Assembly (NCBI GenBank): GCA_903970355.1
Contig: CAJCIF010000035.1
Coordinates: 1 to 5,791 of the forward strand
Length of the DNA: 5,791 nucleotides
Origin: Actinomycetota bacterium
GTDB lineage: Bacteria; Cyanobacteriota; Vampirovibrionia; Obscuribacterales; Obscuribacteraceae
Reading direction: 5' to 3'
Part shown: piece after piece, positions 1 to 5,790 of the stretch
Layout of the letters: each line of letters begins with the position of its first letter
How positions within the stretch are numbered: the stretch's first letter is position 1
The notes under the pieces: model-generated
What the model saw: only the letters and a program-made list of their open reading frames with translations
What the model was told of the DNA's origin: nothing
The model's database searches: none
Made by a program: the position numbers and the translations under genes

Positions 1-1
1 G

Positions 2-112
2 ATCGAAGGCGTGCAGGGAACGGAAACGCACTTCTTGCTCAAGCGTTACAAGGAAGACGGTACTATCTTCGTAGATTTAGAAGAAGATGAGCGTCTTGTT
101 GTATCACCCTAA
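2..112 (+). CDS. C-terminal end of an unrecognised protein (5' truncated by window edge)
   Basis: An open frame runs from the left edge to a TAA stop and gives 36 residues ending in EEDERLVVSP. The tail is hydrophilic and acidic, with a beta-strand-like pattern (YKEDGTIFVDLEEDE). It has no signal peptide or membrane segment in the visible part. I do not recognise the family; small acidic domains of the DUF1292 or DUF3727 kind end in a loosely similar way, but this is only a resemblance. The stop lies 5 nt before the aminotransferase ATG, so the two are probably co-transcribed. The reading is supported by that tight spacing and by the frame being open to the edge, but 36 codons is short evidence. 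Confidence 0.45.
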   Translation: MEGVQGTETHFLLKRYKEDGTIFVDLEEDERLVVSP

Positions 113-117
113 TAGAT

Positions 118-1347
118 ATGGATAAAAACGGCGCAGAAAAAAGTTCTCTTCCCCCCTTATCGGCTGTAGCGCGAACCCTTCCTGCATCTGGGATAAGAAA
201 GTTCTTTGACATTGCCGCTCAGATGAAGGACGTTATATCACTGGGAGTTGGTGAACCGGATTTCGTCACACCATGGGTGGTGCGAGAAGCAGCCATCTAT
301 TCGCTGGAACGCGGCGTTACTACTTATACTTCCAACTATGGTCTTCTGGAACTTCGCAAGGCAATAAGCACGCTCCTCGAAAATCTTTACGGTGTCACCT
401 ATAATCCGGATAACGAGATTTTAGTAACCGTCGGAGTTTCGGAGGGAATGGATCTAGCCATGCGAGCCATTCTAGACCCTGGCGATGAAGTGCTCATTCC
501 GGAGCCTTGCTACGTTTCCTATAAACCTTGCGTAGCGTTAGCAGGTGGCATCCCGGTCGGCGTTGTCACTACCCATGCCGATGATTTCACCGTTTCAGCC
601 GCTCAACTTGAAGCACACGCCACCTCCAAAACGAAGGCGGTTTTACTTGGTTATCCGTCCAATCCAACCGGTTCCACCATGCCCAGGGAAAAGCTTGTGG
701 AAATCGTCAATTTAGCGCGCCGCAAAAATTGGTACATCATTAGCGATGAAATATACGACCGCCTCACTTACGAAGGCGAGCACGTCTGTGTAGCAGGGCT
801 TCCCAATGCCTTTGATCGCACAATAACCCTCAATGGTTTTTCGAAATCTTATGCCATGACCGGTTGGAGAATCGGCTTTGCCTGCGCACCTCCAGATGTT
901 CTCCAGGCTATGATGAAAATTCACTCTTACACCATTCTTTGCGCACCCATTTCAGGACAAAAGGCGGCGCTTGAAGCTTTAAGGAGTGCCGAATCTTCTG
1001 TAAATGAAATGGTGCAGGAATATAACAGACGCCGTCGGGTTATTGTCAAAGGTCTTAACGCCATTGGCTTGAACTGCCACATGCCCAAAGGTGCTTTCTA
1101 TGCCTTTCCGGATGTGAGTGCCTCAGGTTTATCATCAGAAGAATTCGCAGAAAAACTGCTCTTTGAAGAACATGTGGCGGTCGTGCCCGGCACTGCTTTC
1201 GGTGCCGGTGCCGAAGCACACGTTCGATGCTCTTATGCCACTAGTCTTGAAAAAATTGAAATAGCATTAGAACGGATCGGAAAGTTTATGGATAAGATCA
1301 AAGCTGGTAAGGTAGCGACTTCTGGACATGGATCGCGCCCCATTTGA
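118..1347 (+). CDS. Class I/II PLP-dependent aminotransferase (fold type I, aspartate aminotransferase-like)
   Basis: Predicted cytoplasmic enzyme of 409 aa that moves an amino group between an amino acid and a 2-oxo acid using pyridoxal phosphate. Visible landmarks are SLGVGEPDF (41-49), the cofactor-phosphate segment VGVSEGMDL (105-113), Tyr132 in PEPCYVSY, Asn182 in SNPTG, Asp210 and Tyr213 in ISDEIYDRL, the Schiff-base Lys243 in GFSKSYAMTGWRIGF, Arg251, and the carboxylate-binding Arg370 in HVRCSYA. All key residues are present and the length is normal for the family. The pattern fits the I-gamma aspartate/aromatic/alanine group; the substrate cannot be read from sequence. The ATG is the best start because the conserved N-terminal block (SGIRKFFDIA, 24-33) begins about 20 residues in. 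No Shine-Dalgarno is visible, so initiation may depend on the upstream gene, whose stop lies 5 nt away. The last ~15 residues are a polar tail beyond the domain. Its stop overlaps the next gene. Confidence 0.95.
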   Translation: MDKNGAEKSSLPPLSAVARTLPASGIRKFFDIAAQMKDVISLGVGEPDFVTPWVVREAAIYSLERGVTTYTSNYGLLELRKAISTLLENLYGVTYNPDNEILVTVGVSEGMDLAMRAILDPGDEVLIPEPCYVSYKPCVALAGGIPVGVVTTHADDFTVSAAQLEAHATSKTKAVLLGYPSNPTGSTMPREKLVEIVNLARRKNWYIISDEIYDRLTYEGEHVCVAGLPNAFDRTITLNGFSKSYAMTGWRIGFACAPPDVLQAMMKIHSYTILCAPISGQKAALEALRSAESSVNEMVQEYNRRRRVIVKGLNAIGLNCHMPKGAFYAFPDVSASGLSSEEFAEKLLFEEHVAVVPGTAFGAGAEAHVRCSYATSLEKIEIALERIGKFMDKIKAGKVATSGHGSRPI

Positions 1348-2198
1348 CAATCTTTTCATTCACTTTCATGATCGCCTTTTGCTCACTTTTTGCGGGAGTT
1401 TTCGGCGCTCTTACCGGTCTGGGCGGAGGTATGATTATCGTACCAATCCTGGTTCTCTACTTCGGAATTGACGTACACCACGCTGCCGGCGCCGCCCTGA
1501 TTGCTGTAATCGCTGCCAGTTGCGCGGCATCAATAGAATTTCTAAAGGGCCCATATACAAACATCAGAATTGGCGTATTGTTAGAAGTCGCCACTACCCT
1601 CGGTGCAATCTTCGGTGCTCATTTAGCATCCATTCTCAATCAATCACTGATCGCTGTATTATTCGGTATCGCTCTCATTTATGCCTCCCATACTAATTTG
1701 GATGCTAAGACCGATAACCGCAAAGCCTCTTCCCAGCCGGATTACCCCTTTCAGGAGCGCCTCGCCCAAAATTTAAAGCTGGCAGGCAATTATCTCGACC
1801 AGGGCAAGAGTGTCTCCTATTCACCCAATCATTTATTTGGTGGTTTCAGCCTCATGGCTCTAGCTGGAACGGCTTCAGGATTGCTGGGCATTGGATCCGG
1901 CGCCTTCAAAGTTTTTGCGCTCGATAGGGTTATGAATTTGCCCTTTAAAGTTTCAACCACGACAAGCAATTTCATGATTGGTGTGACAGCGGCAGCCGGC
2001 AGTGCCACTTATTTTTCGAAAGGATACATAGAGCCAACGCTCGCTTTGCCTGTCTTATTGGGGGTAACCTGCGGGGGCTATATCGGTGCAAGACTGCTTG
2101 CCCGAATGAAAGTGAAAGCTCTGCGCGTTCTCTTTACGGTTGGTGTTTTTGTAACCGGCATACAGATGCTCATGAAAGGTTTTGCAGGAGCGCAATAA
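1344..2198 (+). CDS. TSUP (TauE/SafE, formerly DUF81) family membrane permease
   Basis: Integral membrane protein of 284 aa, about eight hydrophobic segments, of the family that carries sulfite, sulfoacetate or other organic anions, usually outward. It shows the family's internal duplication: the glycine-rich motif GALTGLGGGMIIVP (21-34) recurs as SGLLGIGSGAFKV (178-190), each at the start of one half. The second half has the typical block LPFKVSTTTSNFMIGVTAAAGSATYF (199-224). A polar loop of about 45 residues (roughly 117-162) joins the halves and is probably cytoplasmic. The reading begins at TTG in a 4-bp overlap (TTGA) with the aminotransferase stop. An in-frame ATG at 1368 (Met9) is an alternative and would still keep the first helix largely intact; neither start has a convincing Shine-Dalgarno. 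The transported anion is not shown by the sequence; coupling to the aminotransferase suggests an amino-acid-derived anion such as sulfite (inference). Confidence 0.93.
   Translation: MTIFSFTFMIAFCSLFAGVFGALTGLGGGMIIVPILVLYFGIDVHHAAGAALIAVIAASCAASIEFLKGPYTNIRIGVLLEVATTLGAIFGAHLASILNQSLIAVLFGIALIYASHTNLDAKTDNRKASSQPDYPFQERLAQNLKLAGNYLDQGKSVSYSPNHLFGGFSLMALAGTASGLLGIGSGAFKVFALDRVMNLPFKVSTTTSNFMIGVTAAAGSATYFSKGYIEPTLALPVLLGVTCGGYIGARLLARMKVKALRVLFTVGVFVTGIQMLMKGFAGAQ
2186..2190 (+). promoter_or_regulatory. Shine-Dalgarno for the DUF1634 gene
   Basis: AGGAG lies inside the last codons of the TSUP gene, 11 nt before the GTG at 2202. It is the only near-consensus ribosome site in the window. It supports the GTG as the true start, since no ATG near the beginning of this frame would keep the N-terminus. 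Confidence 0.6.
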
Positions 2199-2201
2199 CG
2201 A

Positions 2202-2600
2202 GTGAATACGAATTCAATTTCAAATCCAATTTCAAATGGTCGCCAAACCGAAATTCTGCTGGCAAAAGTTCTTCTGTTCGGCTTAAAAATTTCGCTCTTT
2301 ATAGTGACTGTGGGAGGCTTTCTATTTCTAAAACAGCATGGTGCCGAAGAGCCGCCGGCTTATGCAATGCTAATAGGGCAGATTAACCCTATTAAAATAT
2401 CGACAATTTTAGATGGATTGCGCCAGGGAGACGGCATTGCCTTCATAGAACTGGGACTTTTCTTGCTGGTTGCCACGCCCGTAATGCGCGTGGGCGCATC
2501 GATTTACGCCTTTGCAATTCGCAAAGATGCCACTTATGCGCTCATCGCCTCTACCGTGCTGGTTATTTTGATAGCAGGTCTGTTTTCTACACCCCGCTAA
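2202..2600 (+). CDS. DUF1634 family small membrane protein, TSUP partner
   Basis: Protein of 132 aa with three predicted membrane helices: about 18-43, 78-104 and 110-129. The block LGLFLLVATPVMRVGASIYAF (84-104), followed by a short charged turn (IRKDATY) and a last hydrophobic helix, matches the recurrent pattern of DUF1634. That family is commonly encoded directly next to TSUP permeases, as here, 3 nt downstream. The likely role is an accessory or stabilising subunit of the permease in the inner membrane; no biochemical function is established for the family, so this is inference from context. The N-terminal 15 residues are polar and contain a short repeat, SISN-PISN, from a 12-bp tandem duplication. 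The GTG start is supported by an upstream AGGAG. It ends the left operon; no terminator hairpin with a T-tract follows. Confidence 0.87.
   Translation: MNTNSISNPISNGRQTEILLAKVLLFGLKISLFIVTVGGFLFLKQHGAEEPPAYAMLIGQINPIKISTILDGLRQGDGIAFIELGLFLLVATPVMRVGASIYAFAIRKDATYALIASTVLVILIAGLFSTPR
2214..2237 (+). repeat. 12-bp tandem duplication in the DUF1634 coding start
   Basis: Two adjacent 12-nt units, TCAATTTCAAAT (2214-2225) and CCAATTTCAAAT (2226-2237), differ at one base. They are in frame and encode SISN then PISN in the polar N-terminal tail. This looks like a slippage duplication that the tail tolerates. Confidence 0.8.
2371..2394 (+). repeat. Inverted repeat inside the DUF1634 gene
   Basis: TAATAGGG (2371-2378) and CCCTATTA (2387-2394) are perfect reverse complements separated by 8 nt. 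The transcript could form an 8-bp hairpin in the region coding for the loop before the second helix. No T-tract follows, so a terminator is unlikely. It may be chance. Confidence 0.5.
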
Positions 2601-2624
2601 CATTTGCATTCTCTCAGGTAAGTC

Positions 2625-2701
2625 GGCGCCCACTCTTGGCACGCTATAGTTAAAGTTCACTACTTGGGATCAATGATCGGATGGCGCCGATTGGCACTCT
2701 A
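2625..2701 (+). repeat. Imperfect direct repeat spanning the start of the SGNH gene
   Basis: GGCGCC, a 5-nt gap, then TTGGCAC-G-CTA (2625-2646) recurs as GGCGCC, a 2-nt gap, then TTGGCAC-T-CTA (2683-2701). The first copy is in the 80-bp intergenic region and the second overlaps codons 1-7 of the gene. The copies are about 55-58 bp apart, near five helical turns. It could be a pair of regulator sites, a local duplication, or chance. Confidence 0.5.
2645..2650 (+). promoter_or_regulatory. Possible -10 element for the plus-strand SGNH gene
   Basis: TATAGT matches the sigma-70 -10 consensus at five of six positions and lies 30 nt before the ATG at 2681, within the 80-bp intergenic region. No good -35 hexamer sits 16-18 bp upstream (that stretch reads AGTCGGCG). 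The call is therefore weak; the gene might instead be read through from the DUF1634 gene. Confidence 0.25.
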
Positions 2702-3862
2702 GAAAAAAAGTTCAGTCCATTTATCGCAGCGTTTTTGATATTTGCGGCGATCAATATCTGGACCCAATATATCTTCCGAGCCGATGCATATGACAATCCG
2801 GCACATAACCTGGTTTGGTGGAAAGTACAGGGCTATCGCAGTTTAACTACTGCACCAGATGTGGTGCTAATGGGCTCTTCGCTCATGTACCGAGTAACTA
2901 CTTGTGGAGAAGCTCATTACCGTCAAGAGCCTGTCGATCCTACAATTGACCATCAGGTCAAATGCTTGCAAGACACCATTGCGCAGTTGTCCTCTCAGCC
3001 CGTTTCGACATTCGCAATTGGGCTGCATGGTGCAATGATTTCGGATTACTACGCCCTTGCACGTGCTCTCTTTACGGAAGCTAAACATCCAAAAGTGGTG
3101 GTGCTTGGCTTAGGTCCCCGTGACTTCATCGATAATCGTTTTCCTGGTTTGTTGAGCTCGCAGACGGCCCAATACGCAAAGCGCATCGCCAGAGAGCCAT
3201 TGTTTGAAGAAAGCGAGCTGCCTAAAAAGGATATTTTGCAAAAAGCGATACAGGACAATATTCCGCTCTACACGCACAAAGATGATTTCCTCTGCTATGA
3301 GAAGGCGATAGAACGAGGTGCAATTACTTACTACTTTGACGAGATATTGCATCGCTCTCATGGTGGCATGTCCATGAATCAATTCGCTATTCAAATGCTA
3401 TTGGGAGATCCTCAAGAACTCCTGATCGGACAGTGGGCTCAACATCCAAAAGATCAAAGTGAAACAGCCTGGAATGACAACAGCAACGAATACAAAATTC
3501 GTTATTTGCCATTCAATGCCAAAAGCCTAAATCAGCAGCTTGGTTTCCTGGACCGACTGATTGCCCATTGCTCTTCTATTGGCACCAACGTAATCGTAGT
3601 AAACATGCCACTTCTGCCCGAGAATTTAAGGATATTGCCGCCTGGCGTTTATGAAAATTACCTGACCAGCGTTTCTAAGAGATGCAATCATCCCAACACT
3701 GAATTTTGGAATCTGAACAATCAGAAACTCTTCAGCAAATCAGACTTTAACGACACTGTGCATTTGAATGGTGCAGGCAGTGTGAAACTGGAACGGATGA
3801 TTGCCTCCAGGCTGGCGAGCTCAAATCGCTCTCTGGCTTCAACCGGCGCAAGAGTTCAATGA
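2681..3862 (+). CDS. Membrane-anchored SGNH hydrolase-like protein (DltD/DUF1574-like), probable acyl-transfer partner
   Basis: Protein of 393 aa. One hydrophobic segment near the N-terminus (about 12-32, IAAFLIFAAINIWTQYIF) acts as an uncleaved anchor, placing the rest outside the cytoplasm. The SGNH fold is suggested by VVLMGSSLMYR (61-71), with Ser67 at the position of the GDSL nucleophile in a DltD-like GSS form, a block II-like FAIGLHGAMISDY (111-123), the strand VVVLGLGPRDF (139-149), and a C-terminal DTVHLNGAG (358-366) giving the Asp358-x-x-His361 pair. Ser, Asp and His are thus all present; a block III Asn is not evident, as in several DltD-like groups. Family members esterify or de-esterify extracellular polymers together with MBOAT proteins, and an MBOAT gene lies nearby on the other strand. 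No in-frame start exists between the stop at 2651 and the ATG; GGGA 11 nt upstream is a weak ribosome site. The specific substrate is unknown. The gene overlaps the convergent gene by 7 bp. Confidence 0.85.
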   Translation: MAPIGTLEKKFSPFIAAFLIFAAINIWTQYIFRADAYDNPAHNLVWWKVQGYRSLTTAPDVVLMGSSLMYRVTTCGEAHYRQEPVDPTIDHQVKCLQDTIAQLSSQPVSTFAIGLHGAMISDYYALARALFTEAKHPKVVVLGLGPRDFIDNRFPGLLSSQTAQYAKRIAREPLFEESELPKKDILQKAIQDNIPLYTHKDDFLCYEKAIERGAITYYFDEILHRSHGGMSMNQFAIQMLLGDPQELLIGQWAQHPKDQSETAWNDNSNEYKIRYLPFNAKSLNQQLGFLDRLIAHCSSIGTNVIVVNMPLLPENLRILPPGVYENYLTSVSKRCNHPNTEFWNLNNQKLFSKSDFNDTVHLNGAGSVKLERMIASRLASSNRSLASTGARVQ

Positions 3863-5115
3863 CCTTGCAGCAATTTGGAGAGGCAATCGGCTACAAGAAC
3901 ATGCCCTCTTGGTGATAAGTGTCCGGTAAGGAAAAGTGAGTCGGTTTCCTGATGTTTGGCGGCATCAAAGCGAGGGGTAAGATCCTTGGCAGAGAACCCA
4001 CTACTTGCTGCAAGAATTTCCACGGATTTGAATTGATTTTGAAAATCGCTGCGATTTTCAATTGCTGGTAAAGATACGACTTTCAGCTCGCAACGATCAT
4101 TCCGGCAAGACGCATTTAAAAGTGCAAGAAGCGATAAAGTCAGCCGCCACTGCTCCTGGTGATCGCTTATTGGGTGCAATCGTTCTTTGTCTTCGCGCAA
4201 GCATGTTTCGTCAGAGAGTTGCTGGCGCTTCATTTGAAGCGATCGCTCTTCAGCTGAGTAATCGGGCGTCGGTTTATAAAACAAACGCTCCAGTATGCCA
4301 CTCGTGCGCTTAAAAGCACGATCGTTTTTCACAGCGCTATGCACCTGTAAAAGTGCTTGCCAGATATGACTATTACGCCTGCCCCAATCAAAAAACGTCA
4401 AAGGCAGTGAAGAACTACTGTGCCTCCACGCATCGAACTCAACAAAACGAACTTTTGGGACGCCCTGTTTATCCATTGTGAATGTTGGTCTTAAGGACCA
4501 TGCCGACGCTATCGGTCCATTTTTAAACTCGTCCCCCTGGTGGAACATGAGGATGACGACATCCGGTTTGTAGGCCCGCACTTGCGATATATATTGCAGA
4601 TATTCTTGCCCAGTGCTGAATGCTCCCGTGCCGAAATTGAGTACCTCAAACTTTTTCGAAGAACCTGCATTCAACTCATTTTCCAAAAGACGAGAAAAAC
4701 GCAAGGTCAAAGGCACTTGAATTGACTCGGCCATTGAGTCACCTAAAATAGCGATACGTTTGACATTTGACGGCTTAGCGACTTGATGTTCGACATCACA
4801 CATACCAACCGAGTTTGTTTTACTAACTGAATAAAACTCAGTTCTATCTGTCACCAATTTGTTTTCGAGGTGCACTAGACCCATATTGGGATCAACTTTC
4901 AAATACTCTTGTTCGCCGATGTGATAGAAAGCAAGAAAAGCCTCTAACCCTACAAGCACAATTGAAAAGCAAATTGTAAATTGCAAAAACGCCCGTAATA
5001 ATCTCGCCCGGGGTTGCAAGACAAAAGCAAATTGCTGTCCTGCCAAAACGTGTTCTCGTTCGGCCGGCTTAGTGCGAACAGTTGGTTTCGTAGTAGGGAG
5101 AGTTGAATTAGGCAT
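3856..5115 (-). CDS. Membrane-anchored SGNH hydrolase-like protein with altered catalytic blocks, MBOAT partner
   Basis: Protein of 419 aa. A polar, partly basic N-terminus of about 40 residues precedes one helix (about 41-64, AFLQFTICFSIVLVGLEAFL), so the large C-terminal domain should be extracytoplasmic. SGNH landmarks are block I IAILGDSMAESIQVP (121-135) with nucleophile Ser127, block II LNFGTGAFSTGQEYL (159-173), a block III strand VVILMFHQGDEF (186-197), and block V TGHLSPRGH (397-405) with His399. In block III the usual GND reads GD, and in block V the Asp expected 2-3 residues before the His is replaced (Leu396, Thr397), so the Ser-His pair remains without a clear Asp or oxyanion Asn. 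Cys337 and Cys342 could form a disulfide. The ATG directly follows the MBOAT stop (TAAATG) in the same frame and has no Shine-Dalgarno, which implies re-initiation. It is probably the acyl-handling partner of the MBOAT protein; activity is uncertain. Confidence 0.87.
   Translation of the reverse strand: MPNSTLPTTKPTVRTKPAEREHVLAGQQFAFVLQPRARLLRAFLQFTICFSIVLVGLEAFLAFYHIGEQEYLKVDPNMGLVHLENKLVTDRTEFYSVSKTNSVGMCDVEHQVAKPSNVKRIAILGDSMAESIQVPLTLRFSRLLENELNAGSSKKFEVLNFGTGAFSTGQEYLQYISQVRAYKPDVVILMFHQGDEFKNGPIASAWSLRPTFTMDKQGVPKVRFVEFDAWRHSSSSLPLTFFDWGRRNSHIWQALLQVHSAVKNDRAFKRTSGILERLFYKPTPDYSAEERSLQMKRQQLSDETCLREDKERLHPISDHQEQWRLTLSLLALLNASCRNDRCELKVVSLPAIENRSDFQNQFKSVEILAASSGFSAKDLTPRFDAAKHQETDSLFLTGHLSPRGHVLVADCLSKLLQGH
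4039..4061. repeat. 23-bp perfect inverted repeat within the minus-strand SGNH gene
   Basis: Arms TTGAAAATCGC (4039-4049) and GCGATTTTCAA (4051-4061) are exact reverse complements around a single central base. The element encodes part of the segment AIENRSDFQNQF of the SGNH protein. It is not followed by a T-run on either strand, so it is not an intrinsic terminator. It could bind a dimeric protein or form a stem in RNA, or be a coding coincidence. Confidence 0.6.
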
Positions 5116-5790
5116 TTAGAATTGAAAATAGATAAATGGTGCTGACTTCTTACTGGCCAGGCACAAAATAACGAGTGCAAAACCGGCATAAGAAGCCAGG
5201 AGTACGGCAGTTGAGGGAGAAAACCAAAAACGCCAGTTCATTCGTTCTCCAATAGAAATCTGTCCGAGCTCCCGAGCATTTCCGAATTGCTTTACTTTCC
5301 AGAAACGAATCAATTGAAAAGCAATATAGAAAGAAAATGCCGCCGGCAAGAATGATTGTCCGAAAGCTTCATATAAGAAACCGGGCTGCAGAGAAGGGCT
5401 GATCGGCAAGAACATGTGTTTGTACATGAGCATTGCCTGATCGAATGAATCAACACGAAAGAGGACCCATCCCAGTAGAACAAATACAAACGTCAAAAGT
5501 ATCGAAACTGCTCGGGCTAACAATGGGCCTTCTTCAGAAGAGCCGCCCGTTAACTTGCGCCAGGCATGATTGAGAACAAGCCCAATGCCATGAAAAGCTC
5601 CCCAGAATACGAAATGCCACGAGGCACCGTGCCAAAGTCCACCCAAAAGCATTGTTAGGAAGAGATTGCGGTTCTGCCGCAATGTGCCACCGCGGGAGCC
5701 ACCTAGCGGCTTGTAGAGATAATCACGTAACCAGAATGACAAGCTCATGTGCCAGCGTCGCCAAAACTCAATCAGTGAAGCAGAAAGATA
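5116..5790 (-). CDS. MBOAT family membrane-bound O-acyltransferase, AlgI/DltB type (N-terminal part beyond the right edge)
   Basis: The visible 224 residues are the C-terminal part of a protein usually about 450-520 aa long. An ATG exists at 5748, but the frame stays open to the edge and the residues before it, IEFWRRWH, belong to the conserved block IEFWRRWHMSLSFWLRDYLY, so the real start lies outside. The signature GGLWHGASWHFVFWGAFHG (fragment residues 50-68) carries the invariant MBOAT histidine in WHG and two further histidines. Later hydrophobic stretches near 92-112, 147-163 and 193-212 are membrane helices. The end, PFIYFQF, is the typical C-terminus of AlgI/PatA/DltB relatives and shows the stop is genuine. 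The family passes acyl groups, often acetyl, from a cytoplasmic donor through the membrane to an extracellular acceptor with the help of an SGNH-type partner, which is encoded immediately downstream. The acceptor polymer cannot be told from this window. Confidence 0.94.
   Translation of the reverse strand, partial: YLSASLIEFWRRWHMSLSFWLRDYLYKPLGGSRGGTLRQNRNLFLTMLLGGLWHGASWHFVFWGAFHGIGLVLNHAWRKLTGGSSEEGPLLARAVSILLTFVFVLLGWVLFRVDSFDQAMLMYKHMFLPISPSLQPGFLYEAFGQSFLPAAFSFYIAFQLIRFWKVKQFGNARELGQISIGERMNWRFWFSPSTAVLLASYAGFALVILCLASKKSAPFIYFQF

Noticed and set aside
2636..2655. Sigma-54-like -24 element TTGGCACG before the SGNH gene
   Set aside because: The -24 half matches well, but the -12 half at the right distance reads AGTTA and lacks the essential GC. 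The same TTGGCAC also occurs inside the gene as part of the direct repeat.
2601..2680. Terminator after the DUF1634 gene
   Set aside because: No stable GC-rich hairpin followed by a T-run; only short palindromes such as GGCGCC are present.
4239..4246. GCGATCGC, the cyanobacterial HIP1 palindrome
   Set aside because: It occurs once in 5.8 kb; HIP1-rich genomes carry it far more often, so it says little about taxonomy.
4062..4313. Plus-strand open frame of 83 codons opposite the minus-strand SGNH gene
   Set aside because: It is the antisense shadow of a well-supported gene, with no family pattern or ribosome site. The same holds for the short open frames opposite 712-924, 2867-3394 and 4540-4725, and for the minus-strand frames at 2409-2660 (opposite the DUF1634 gene and the gap) and 4950-5189 (another frame on the same strand as the SGNH/MBOAT junction).
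5748..5790. ATG at 5748 as the start of the MBOAT gene
   Set aside because: The preceding codons continue the conserved FWRRWH block and stay open to the edge, so this Met is internal.
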